In this document: positions 1 to 7,680 of the stretch, in pieces | Position numbering within the stretch: position 1 is the first letter of the stretch | Layout: every line of letters begins with the position of its first letter | Assembly: GCA_028284365.1 (NCBI GenBank) | Contig: JANQRW010000045.1 | Span: 1 to 54,376, forward strand | Source: Marinicella sp. | GTDB taxonomy: Bacteria > Pseudomonadota > Gammaproteobacteria > Xanthomonadales > Marinicellaceae | Direction of reading: 5' to 3' | DNA length: 54,376 nt | The notes under the pieces: model-generated | Seen by the model: only the letters and a program-made list of their open reading frames with translations | What the model was told of the DNA's origin: nothing | Databases searched by the model: none | Made by a program: the position numbers and the translations under genes

Positions 1-95
1 TCGAGTCTGGAACAGAGACCGACGCCTATAGGGATATAGGTGTTAGAGTCGAGTCTGGAACAGAGACCGAAGACCTAAGAGTATTCCTTTTTCAA
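1..95 (+). repeat. 3' part of dispersed structured repeat (copy A)
   Basis: The first bases hold two copies of a 22-base unit, at 1-22 and 49-70, each with a small GTCT/AGAC hairpin. A second hairpin lies between them (CCTATA-ggga-TATAGG, 25-40). The block ends in AGACCTAAGAGTATTCCTTT at 71-90, nearly identical to the ends of the elements at 15936-15957 and 34557-34578. The 5' part of this copy would lie outside the window. No coding potential was seen. Confidence 0.7.
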
Positions 96-150
96 TACAT
101 GTTCTAGACTGGTTAAGTTAAGCGTTTGGCTAATTAAGATCGCGCAACAC

Positions 151-1578
151 TCAGTCAGACCCTAAGTTTTTCGAGTTTCTGGCTCCCAGTTGCTTTAGTT
201 TGTCAGCTTGGGTGATTAAATTGCCGCGACCCGTTTTGAGCTTGTTCTCGGCAGCATACCAGGCACTATCAGCTTGGTCTAAGCGGGTTTTTATTTCATT
301 CAGGTTATCTACAAACCCCACCAACTTGTCATACATTTTGCCAGCTTTATCGGCGATTAGCCGGGCATTTTTGTTCTGATTTTCATTTTGCCACAACACC
401 ATCACAGTACGTAATGTAGCCAGTAAATTACTGGCAGAGACCACAAGCACATTTTTCTTATAAGCCTCTTCTAATAAATTGGGTTGGAAATTAATCGCTT
501 CCAGATAAGCTGACTCTATTGGTACAAACATCAAAACAAAATCCAATGAATCAATCTGCTCAATGTTTTGATAGGATTTTTTGGTCAGTCCATCAATGTG
601 ATTTTTCATGCTTTGTACATGTTGTTTCAGCTCATTTTGACGTTCATCATCATGCGCCGCATTGATGTATTTTTCAAACGCGGTCAACGACACTTTGGCA
701 TCAACTATGATCGATTTATCTTGCGGCAGGTGAATCAAAACATCCGGACGATATCGCTTACTGTCTTCATTGGTAAAAGAAACCTCGGTTTCATATTCAC
801 GACCTTTTTCCAAACCCGCCACCTCCAGCAGGCGGTGTAAAACCAATTCGCCCCAATTACCTTGGGTTTTGCTTTCTGAGGTCAATGCCTTGGTCAAATC
901 TTCGGCTTTTTTGTTGAGTTCCTGGTTCAACTGATAGATTCGCTCTATTTCAGACTTCATTGATTTTTGTTGTGCCAAACCTTCAGTGGTATTGCGGTTA
1001 ATCAAAGCCTGAAACTCTTGTAGTTGTTTTTGTAAGGGTGTGACCACTTGGTTCATTTGTTCTTTATTGCGGTCGGTAAATTTAGCGGTTTTTTCTTCCA
1101 GAATTTTTTGACCCAAAGTACTGAAATGATCTGATAAGGTCGTTTGAGCGTTTTTAATGAACTCGGTTTGTTCAATAAAACGCTGTTGTTGGTGTTCAAC
1201 TTCAGACTTAAGCTCAGTCAATTGTCGCTCTGCTTGCATCAATGCTTGTTGATGTTGATCTGCTAAATGAGCTTTTTTCTGGCTGTATTTGTACTGTTCA
1301 GCTAATTTAACGGTCAACTTATTCAAACGCAACACTTCACGCTCTTGTTGTTGGTTTTCCTGTTCAATTTTTTCCAATTCGTGCTGAACTTGGGACAATT
1401 GTTGGTCATGTATTTGTTCTGTTGCAAGCCGTTTCTCAGTAATCAAATCATCAAGTTGCTGACGCGCCCTACGCCAGAATAACCAACACAGCAGAACAGT
1501 AACCAGAACACCTAAAAATAAACTAATTAACAGGCTTTCCAGTAAATAATTTTCTGCATAACTCAAAAGGTTTTTCAT
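151..1578 (-). CDS. rmuC: DNA recombination protein RmuC
   Basis: 475 residues, the usual RmuC size. Residues about 15-35 form one membrane helix. A long Gln/Glu/Lys-rich coiled coil follows to about 230, and then the RmuC nuclease-like domain, with RPDVLIHL and IIVDAKVSL around 277-298 (D279, D293, K295) in a PD-(D/E)xK-like arrangement. RmuC proteins limit inversions at short inverted repeats and are thought to act as membrane-tethered nucleases. The ATG at 1576-1578 is the natural start. The gene stands alone, divergent from the SRPBCC gene with 47 bases between them. It points toward the repeat element at the window edge, and no clear terminator was seen. Confidence 0.93.
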   Translation of the reverse strand: MKNLLSYAENYLLESLLISLFLGVLVTVLLCWLFWRRARQQLDDLITEKRLATEQIHDQQLSQVQHELEKIEQENQQQEREVLRLNKLTVKLAEQYKYSQKKAHLADQHQQALMQAERQLTELKSEVEHQQQRFIEQTEFIKNAQTTLSDHFSTLGQKILEEKTAKFTDRNKEQMNQVVTPLQKQLQEFQALINRNTTEGLAQQKSMKSEIERIYQLNQELNKKAEDLTKALTSESKTQGNWGELVLHRLLEVAGLEKGREYETEVSFTNEDSKRYRPDVLIHLPQDKSIIVDAKVSLTAFEKYINAAHDDERQNELKQHVQSMKNHIDGLTKKSYQNIEQIDSLDFVLMFVPIESAYLEAINFQPNLLEEAYKKNVLVVSASNLLATLRTVMVLWQNENQNKNARLIADKAGKMYDKLVGFVDNLNEIKTRLDQADSAWYAAENKLKTGRGNLITQADKLKQLGARNSKNLGSD

Positions 1579-1625
1579 AAGTTATATGCTATCATTTAGT
1601 TCATTCAAAACATAGGGTATTTAGA

Positions 1626-2639
1626 GTGAGCGTTTTTAAATATTTATTTTTCGCACTGTTGTTTCTGGTCATTGCGTTTTTTGCATATGGTTTCTTTTTC
1701 TTGGAAGATAAAGTTCAAGTTTCAAGATCCATCACCATAGACCGCCCTGCTAACAAAGTTTTCAAAGCGGTTAACTCAATGCATCATTTCAACAAATGGT
1801 CACCCTGGGCACAATTTGACCCCAAAGCCAATTATGAATTCAAAGGCCCCGAATACGGCGTCGGCTCTTTTATGTCCTGGGCAGGCAACGAAGAAGTTGG
1901 CAGTGGCAAACAGACCATCATAGAATCCAAGCCCAATGAAATGGTCAAGGCAGAGTTGTATTTTGACGGCCGGGGTGATGATCCATCTTGGGCAACTTAT
2001 CAACTCAAAGACATGGGTGACAAAACTGAACTGTCTTGGATTTTTGATGTCGATTTTAATGGTGACATCTTGGGTCGTTATTTCGGTATGATGATGGATG
2101 GCAAGCTGGGACCACAATATGAAACTGGCTTGAAAAATTTAAAAACTTTGGTTGAATCTCAACCTGTGTATGATTTTTCAGGCTTCAACATGGAAAATGC
2201 TGAATCACAAAACATTCTGTATGTCAGTGCATCAGGCAACACCAATGAAGACATGTCTCCGATTTTACGTGATGCTTATGCCAAAATAACAGAATTCATG
2301 ATGGCAAACAACATCCAGTTCGGTGGTATGCCACTGGCCATCACTCGCAGTTGGGAGAACAGTATATGGGAATTTGATGCAGCTATTCCTGTTGATTTAA
2401 CCAGTATCGAAGGTGATACAGGGGAAGTTCAACTCGGACAAACTTACGCCGGTAAAGTGGTTAAATACATACAGAAAGGTTCCTACGATCAAGGCGAAGC
2501 ATCCTATGCTTTATTAGATGCTTATATTGAGGAAAATGAGTTGCAACGAAATGGCAACCCTTGGGAGGTCTACGCCAATGACCCTGCTTCAGTCCCTGAA
2601 GCAGAAATATTAACTTACATATACCAACCGATTAAATAA
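1626..2639 (+). CDS. SRPBCC / GyrI-like two-domain membrane-anchored protein
   Basis: 337 residues from a GTG start; no in-frame ATG lies nearby. One N-terminal helix (about 5-26) anchors the protein. Residues about 33-180 look like an SRPBCC (polyketide cyclase/START-like) domain, with the pattern R-S-I-x-I-x-R-P-A-x-x-V-F and a W-S-P-W segment. Residues about 190-337 resemble the GyrI-like small-molecule-binding domain, ending in the typical EAEILTYIYQPIK strand. Proteins of this build probably bind a small hydrophobic ligand, but the ligand is unknown. It converges on gpsA across a 7-bp hairpin. Confidence 0.8.
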   Translation: MSVFKYLFFALLFLVIAFFAYGFFFLEDKVQVSRSITIDRPANKVFKAVNSMHHFNKWSPWAQFDPKANYEFKGPEYGVGSFMSWAGNEEVGSGKQTIIESKPNEMVKAELYFDGRGDDPSWATYQLKDMGDKTELSWIFDVDFNGDILGRYFGMMMDGKLGPQYETGLKNLKTLVESQPVYDFSGFNMENAESQNILYVSASGNTNEDMSPILRDAYAKITEFMMANNIQFGGMPLAITRSWENSIWEFDAAIPVDLTSIEGDTGEVQLGQTYAGKVVKYIQKGSYDQGEASYALLDAYIEENELQRNGNPWEVYANDPASVPEAEILTYIYQPIK

Positions 2640-2652
2640 TTTCCTTAATATA

Positions 2653-2672
2653 GCTGAACAAGGATGTTCAGC
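2653..2672. terminator. Hairpin between convergent genes
   Basis: GCTGAAC-aaggat-GTTCAGC is a perfect 7-bp stem between the stop codons of the SRPBCC gene and gpsA. No strong T-run follows on either strand, so it is at best a weak bidirectional terminator. Confidence 0.4.
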
Positions 2673-2692
2673 AAGCAAGGCAAAAAGTCATT

Positions 2693-3682
2693 TCAAGAAA
2701 ATTCAGGCCTTACTTCGCGATCCATCAAAGCCGATAAAGCTTCAGTTGTGGACATTTTACCATGCACTACTTTCCATACTTGCTCAGTTATTGGCATATC
2801 CACGCCATGTTTGCGCGCCAAACGCATCACTTCATCTGTGGTTCCAATGCCCTCGACGACTTGACCAATGGTACTTTTGGCTTGTGCTATCGATTCACCA
2901 CGCCCTAAGGCCAGGCCCATACGACGATTTCTCGACAAATCACCGGTTGAAGTCAGTACCAAATCACCCAAACCTGACAAACCCATTAAAGTCTCTGGGC
3001 GGCAACCCAATGCTTCTCCTAAGCGCATCATTTCCGCCATGCCACGAGTTATCAATGCCGCACGGGTGTTATCACCCAGCTCCATACCATCAGCTATCCC
3101 TGTGGCCAAGGCCAACACATTTTTAACCGCGCCACCAAGTTCAGCTCCTATCACATCGGTTGAAATATAGGCTCGGAAATTGTTGGTTTGCAGTGCTTTG
3201 CTGACTTGCATCGCAAAACCTTCATGTTGTGATGCCACCGCCACCAACGTTGGTTTGTTCATGGCCACGTCTTTGGCGAAAGAAGGCCCGGTGACCAAAG
3301 CCATAGGTACAGTATCACCAATGATTTCTTCAGCCACTTGATGTAAAAAACGACCCGTTCCAGGCTCAAAACCTTTACTGGCCCATGCCAGTGGTCTGTC
3401 ACCCAAAAATGGTTTAATTTGTTGCAAAATGTCACCAAAAGCGTGTGACGGACAAACCACCAAAACAGCTTCGCTCTGCTCAATTGCTACAACTAAATCT
3501 GTTTCAATAATAAGCTGCTCAGGAAACTGAATACCAGGTAAGTATTGCTCATTGCTTCTGGTTTGTTGCATGGCTTCCATACCTGCATGGTTACGCCCCC
3601 AGAGAACGGTCGCATGGTTGCGCGAAAGTTGCATTGCCAACGCCGTTCCCCAGGAACCTGCACCAAGTACAGAAAATTTCAT
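2693..3682 (-). CDS. gpsA: Glycerol-3-phosphate dehydrogenase [NAD(P)+]
   Basis: 329 residues, typical for GpsA. It reduces dihydroxyacetone phosphate to sn-glycerol-3-phosphate, the backbone for phospholipids, in the cytoplasm. The N-terminal Rossmann motif is GAGSWGTALA. The catalytic Lys lies in GAVKNVLALATGIADG, followed by the conserved GDNTRAALITRG segment. The start ATG overlaps the secB stop by one base (TAATG), so the two are translationally coupled. The order rhodanese-secB-gpsA is the gammaproteobacterial arrangement, here without grxC. Confidence 0.97.
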   Translation of the reverse strand: MKFSVLGAGSWGTALAMQLSRNHATVLWGRNHAGMEAMQQTRSNEQYLPGIQFPEQLIIETDLVVAIEQSEAVLVVCPSHAFGDILQQIKPFLGDRPLAWASKGFEPGTGRFLHQVAEEIIGDTVPMALVTGPSFAKDVAMNKPTLVAVASQHEGFAMQVSKALQTNNFRAYISTDVIGAELGGAVKNVLALATGIADGMELGDNTRAALITRGMAEMMRLGEALGCRPETLMGLSGLGDLVLTSTGDLSRNRRMGLALGRGESIAQAKSTIGQVVEGIGTTDEVMRLARKHGVDMPITEQVWKVVHGKMSTTEALSALMDREVRPEFS

Positions 3683-4167
3683 TATTGTTTAGTACTTGAA
3701 GCGGCTTGTTCTTGTGCTTGACGCATTTGTTGTGCGTACATTTGTTCGAAATTCACTGGTTGTAACAACAGCGGTTGAAAACCACCAGCTATGACCATGT
3801 CGCTTATTTGTTGTCTAACATATGGGAACAACACATTAGGGCAGTAAACACCCAAAGTTTGATGTAAAGCTTGGTCCTCAAAATTTTGCATGCCAAAAAT
3901 ACCTGAATTACAAACTTCAACCAAATAAGCAGTTTTCTCATTAACTGTACATGTAACTGTAGCAGTCAAAGCCACCTCGTAGGTATTTTCATCTAACTTG
4001 TTCACTTTTTGGTTCAGGTTTAACTTAATATCTGGCTGACCTTGTTCATTGAAAACGTGGGGTGCATTTGGGGCTTCGAATGAAACATCTTTGGTGTAAA
4101 TTTTTTGCAAAGACATGGTTGGTCCTTGGTGTCCAGCTTGTGCTGCTGCTTGATTCTCTTCTGTCAT
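3682..4167 (-). CDS. secB: Protein-export chaperone SecB
   Basis: 161 residues. SecB is a tetrameric cytoplasmic chaperone that keeps preproteins unfolded and hands them to SecA. The core pattern is clear: KIYTKDVSFEAPNAP, the NLNQKV strand, VALTATVTC, then the LGVYCPNVLFPYVRQQISD helix and the GGFQPLLLQPVNF segment. The C-terminus is Gln/Ala-rich and disordered. It sits 60 bases behind the rhodanese gene and overlaps gpsA by one base. Confidence 0.97.
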   Translation of the reverse strand: MTEENQAAAQAGHQGPTMSLQKIYTKDVSFEAPNAPHVFNEQGQPDIKLNLNQKVNKLDENTYEVALTATVTCTVNEKTAYLVEVCNSGIFGMQNFEDQALHQTLGVYCPNVLFPYVRQQISDMVIAGGFQPLLLQPVNFEQMYAQQMRQAQEQAASSTKQ

Positions 4168-4227
4168 AATTTCTTCCTAAGTTTTGGGAGGATAATGATC
4201 CCGGTTGTCATTAAATGGTTTGTTTTT

Positions 4228-4653
4228 TTATGCTTTGCTTAGAGGTAGTTTTTCTGTGATCCAACTGTTGATTCCACCTTGTAAATTGAACACCGATTCG
4301 ACACCAGCTTCCGTTAAGTTTTTACTCGCTTGGGCTGAACTCTTGCCCATTTGGCAATAAACCACCACAGGTTTCTTTTTTAGCTTATCCAGTTTGGCTT
4401 TACCTGCAATAATATCTGCCAACGGCATATTGATGGCGTTGACGATGTGGCCTTCTGCATAAGCTTCCTTTGGGCGCACATCAACGACCTGTGCATTTTG
4501 TTGATTCACTAAACGTGTCATTTGGTCAATGTTAACATTTTGGAAAGCTTTACTCTGTTCTTTGTAAAGTGTATGTAAGAACAAGAATAACACCACCAAA
4601 AACAATGACACCAAAAAAGGATGGTTGCCAATAAACTCGACCAACTGTGACAT
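4228..4653 (-). CDS. yibN: Membrane-anchored rhodanese-like protein (YibN-like)
   Basis: 141 residues. One N-terminal membrane helix (about 10-28) is followed by a single rhodanese domain with the active-site Cys in VVYCQMGKSS and the strand VVDVRPKEAYAEGHI. YibN in Enterobacteria occupies the same place upstream of secB. Sulfur transfer is the family activity; the physiological substrate is not established. It is the first gene of the operon and is divergent from envC, so a promoter should lie in 4654-4802. Confidence 0.9.
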   Translation of the reverse strand: MSQLVEFIGNHPFLVSLFLVVLFLFLHTLYKEQSKAFQNVNIDQMTRLVNQQNAQVVDVRPKEAYAEGHIVNAINMPLADIIAGKAKLDKLKKKPVVVYCQMGKSSAQASKNLTEAGVESVFNLQGGINSWITEKLPLSKA

Positions 4654-4802
4654 GTTTTGTTACCTAAAAATCAAAAGGGACAATATAAGGTAAAAGCACA
4701 AAAAATCAAGTTAAAAAGCCCTAAAACCAAGGATATGAGAGACTTTGCCCTGGTTTACTCTGCAAAACTGTTTTTTCTGCGCGGCGAGTTTGATATTATG
4801 AG

Positions 4803-5978
4803 TTGCTATTGAAACCTCAAAGATATTTCCTCTTGATCATTCGCCGTTGTTTATTTGTTCTTATTTGCACCCTCTTGAGTCCTGTTTTATGTGCTCAAGA
4901 TGAGATGAATGAAGATGAAATCAATGTGAAATTGGTTCAAATTCGCGAACGCTTGTCTGCTTTGAAAAACGAACTTAATCAAGCACAAGGTGAAGAGGCC
5001 AAATTATTGAAAGAGCTTGAGGCACAAGACCAAAAAATCAATCAACAAGGTCAAATGATCCGCACCATCAAAGAGAAAGTAGGTACAGCAACACAACAAA
5101 TAGACCTTCTGAACAAACAAATACAGGAAAAAAGCAGCAGCATCAGTAAACAAAAGGCACAAATGGCCGAATTACTGCGCTTACATATTTTCATCAATCA
5201 CGACCGCATCTTGAAAATGATGCTGCTTAATTCAAGCACCCAAAGTGCGGAACTTACTCAGCACCAAATTAAATATTTACAATTTAAGTTATATGATTTG
5301 ATCAAAAGCATCGCCCAACAAATCAAACAACTGGAAGGCTACCAAACCCAAATCAGTCAACAAAAACAGACTCTTGAACTGGAAGAAAAGAACTTACTTG
5401 CCGAACAAGAAAACATGTTGGAACAAAAACGACAACGTGCCGTTGTTTTGAGCAACCTTCGCCAGACCATCAAGGCATTCCACAATGAAAATGAATCACT
5501 GAATAAAGACAACCAGAGACTCAATGAACTGCTTTTACAGCTCAATCAATTCCTAGATGATTTACCCGAAGACTTAGGCAATAACATTGCCTTTGCAAAA
5601 CTCAAAGGACAATTAACCAAGCCTTTAAGTGGGAATGTGATTCGTTCATACCGTTCTTTGCGTGCTGGATACAGTCGCTGGGACGGTGTGGTGATTGGTA
5701 ATCAAGCGGGTGAAAATGTGGTTGCATCGGCATACGGCCGTGTCGCCTTTGCTGATTGGCTGCGTGGTTATGGCCTACTGATTGTGATTGACCATGGCGA
5801 TGATTACATGACCCTCTATGGACACAACGAAAGCCTCCTGATTGAAGTCGGCGACTGGGTTCAAGCTGATCAAGTGATTGCCACCGCTGGCAATTCGGGC
5901 AACATCGACCCAACTGGTGTTTATTTCGAAATCCGGAAAGCCGCAGATCCCACCAACCCAATTCCCTGGTTTAAGTAA
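4803..5978 (+). CDS. envC: Murein hydrolase activator EnvC
   Basis: 391 residues: a signal peptide ending near V-L-C-A, a long coiled coil (about 30-260) and a C-terminal LytM/M23-like domain (about 285-385). The peptidase metal site is degenerate: the usual HxxxD is replaced by SRWDG, and the usual HxH by VYFEIR. This is the hallmark of EnvC, which activates the amidases AmiA/AmiB at the septum rather than cutting peptidoglycan itself. No in-frame ATG is available. TTG at 4803 or 4809 must start it; an ATG at 4798 is out of frame and stops at once. gpmM, its usual upstream neighbour, is absent. Confidence 0.9.
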   Translation: MLLKPQRYFLLIIRRCLFVLICTLLSPVLCAQDEMNEDEINVKLVQIRERLSALKNELNQAQGEEAKLLKELEAQDQKINQQGQMIRTIKEKVGTATQQIDLLNKQIQEKSSSISKQKAQMAELLRLHIFINHDRILKMMLLNSSTQSAELTQHQIKYLQFKLYDLIKSIAQQIKQLEGYQTQISQQKQTLELEEKNLLAEQENMLEQKRQRAVVLSNLRQTIKAFHNENESLNKDNQRLNELLLQLNQFLDDLPEDLGNNIAFAKLKGQLTKPLSGNVIRSYRSLRAGYSRWDGVVIGNQAGENVVASAYGRVAFADWLRGYGLLIVIDHGDDYMTLYGHNESLLIEVGDWVQADQVIATAGNSGNIDPTGVYFEIRKAADPTNPIPWFK

Positions 5979-6136
5979 TTAAGCCGTTTGACTTTGCTGA
6001 GTTATGCCAACGTCAATAAGTGCTGCTACTCAGTTAACAACACCCCATTTTTCAACATAATTCACACTGTGTTCAGCTTATAAGGTGTATTATCTGCTGT
6101 ATTTAAATCCTCTGCTTAAAAATTGGAGCTTATATT

Positions 6137-6526
6137 ATGAAAAACTTCATCTTTATATTGACGATGTTGCTGACATCACAGGCTTATGCGTATGAATTTG
6201 CTTCACCGAATGAGGCATCTGGTCAAATTATTATGAGTACCAAAAATCCAGCTAAACAACTGTTCCCTGTTTTCCTACAACAAGTTAACGGAGAAAACAC
6301 AGACGTTCGCTCAGACAGTGTATGGCTCACTCCAGGGTCTTACGAGCTGGTTCTCGGTGCGCAGGTTGATAGGCAGTATACCAGGGCTATCAACACCATG
6401 AAAAAAACCAACAGCAAACACAAGCTAAATATCGATATCGAACAAGGCAAAACTTATTATGTAGCCTTTGATGCATCCAGTCAGTCGATAAAAAAGTGGA
6501 AACCAGTCATCTATCGAGTTGAATAA
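6137..6526 (+). CDS. Small exported protein of unknown function
   Basis: 129 residues. A clear signal peptide (MKNFIFILTMLLTSQAYA) is followed by a probable beta-sandwich domain with W-L-T-P-G-S-Y-E and G-K-T-Y-Y-V-A-F, a pattern common in small periplasmic proteins that resemble DUF2057 or PEGA domains. A GGAGC ribosome site precedes the ATG. Similarity to a named family is only an impression. It converges on the isoaspartyl peptidase gene across a strong hairpin. Confidence 0.7.
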   Translation: MKNFIFILTMLLTSQAYAYEFASPNEASGQIIMSTKNPAKQLFPVFLQQVNGENTDVRSDSVWLTPGSYELVLGAQVDRQYTRAINTMKKTNSKHKLNIDIEQGKTYYVAFDASSQSIKKWKPVIYRVE

Positions 6527-6536
6527 AGCTGATAAT

Positions 6537-6568
6537 CAATAGGCTTAAACTTAATTTTAAGCCTATTG
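6537..6568. terminator. 13-bp hairpin between convergent genes
   Basis: Arms 6537-6549 and 6556-6568 are perfect complements (CAATAGGCTTAAA) with a 6-base loop. The stem ends are A/T-rich on both strands, which fits a bidirectional terminator between the two convergent genes. Confidence 0.65.
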
Positions 6569-6582
6569 ACCATCTTGATCAT

Positions 6583-7608
6583 TCACTCATCACCATAGAT
6601 TGCGACTTTGGCCTGGTTAGGTATTTTAAGCCCTCGATACATACCTGGTGTATTGAACACCATCACCGGATTACCTTCTGGGTCCATACCAATAATACCA
6701 CCAGATCCACCCATACTTTTCAGCTCTTGCATGATCACTTCTTCAGCAGCTTGTTGTAGCGGTTTATTTTGGTAACGGACACGGGCGCAGATGTCATGTG
6801 CAACGGCATAACGTATGAAATACTCACCGTGACCAGTGGCAGAAATGCCACAACTGCGATTATCAGCATATGTACCCGCACCAATGACAGGTGAATCACC
6901 AATGCGACCCCAGGCTTTATAAGTCATGCCACCGGTTGAAGTGCCAGCAGCCAGATTACCATTGGTATCTACAGCCACAGCGCCCACAGTTCCGAACTTG
7001 AATTCAGCAGCCAACACATCTTGCTGAGAGGCTTGATCTGCTTCTTTGGCTTTGGTTTTGGCATCTACTTCTTGCCAGGCTTTGTAGCGAGCCTGAGTGT
7101 CAAAATAGCTGTTTTCAACTTGCTCAAGGCCTTTGAGTTTGGAGAAAGTATCGGCACCACTACCTCCCAACATCACATGAGGTGAATTCAGCATAACTTG
7201 TTCTGCTGCCAAGATGGGATTTTTGGTAAAAGACACACCGGCTACAGCTCCGGCTTCCAGGTCACTGCCACGCATGATGGAGGCGTCCAACTCATGCTTG
7301 CCTGGTTTGGTATAGACCGCACCTTTTCCTGCATTGAAGTGGACAGAGTTTTCCAGTACTTTAATTGCTGCAATAACGCCTTGAGTGGCGTCGCCACCTT
7401 GCTCCAACACTGCGTAACCAGCATCTAAAGCCGCCTGTAAATCATGTTTGATGGACTGTTCTTGTTCATCACTCAGGTTCTCACGCATGATGGTTCCAGC
7501 ACCACCATGAATAACAATCCCAATGTTTTGTTTTTTCTTGGCTTGTTGCTGTTCTTCAGCCATTGCAATTCCTCCCAATAAACACACCAGTAATACCAAT
7601 TTTTTCAT
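6583..7608 (-). CDS. Isoaspartyl peptidase / L-asparaginase (Ntn hydrolase)
   Basis: About 341 residues from the ATG at 7606-7608. A longer reading begins with TTG at 7620, but the ATG has a GAGAG ribosome site and gives a clean signal peptide (MKKLVLLVCLLGGIAMA). The family matures by self-cleavage before a Thr, here in KFGTVGAVAVD (Thr about 207 from the ATG). GTSTGGMTYK and GAGTYADN belong to the substrate pocket. The proenzyme should split into two chains and cleave beta-aspartyl peptides or asparagine. The signal peptide points to the periplasm. It is divergent from the kinase-aminotransferase fusion gene. Confidence 0.92.
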   Translation of the reverse strand: MKKLVLLVCLLGGIAMAEEQQQAKKKQNIGIVIHGGAGTIMRENLSDEQEQSIKHDLQAALDAGYAVLEQGGDATQGVIAAIKVLENSVHFNAGKGAVYTKPGKHELDASIMRGSDLEAGAVAGVSFTKNPILAAEQVMLNSPHVMLGGSGADTFSKLKGLEQVENSYFDTQARYKAWQEVDAKTKAKEADQASQQDVLAAEFKFGTVGAVAVDTNGNLAAGTSTGGMTYKAWGRIGDSPVIGAGTYADNRSCGISATGHGEYFIRYAVAHDICARVRYQNKPLQQAAEEVIMQELKSMGGSGGIIGMDPEGNPVMVFNTPGMYRGLKIPNQAKVAIYGDE

Positions 7609-7680
7609 TTTTACTCTCAATTAACTTTAACATTCTCATACAATACCAAAAAACAACCGCTTTATGGTCATAAAGATGTC

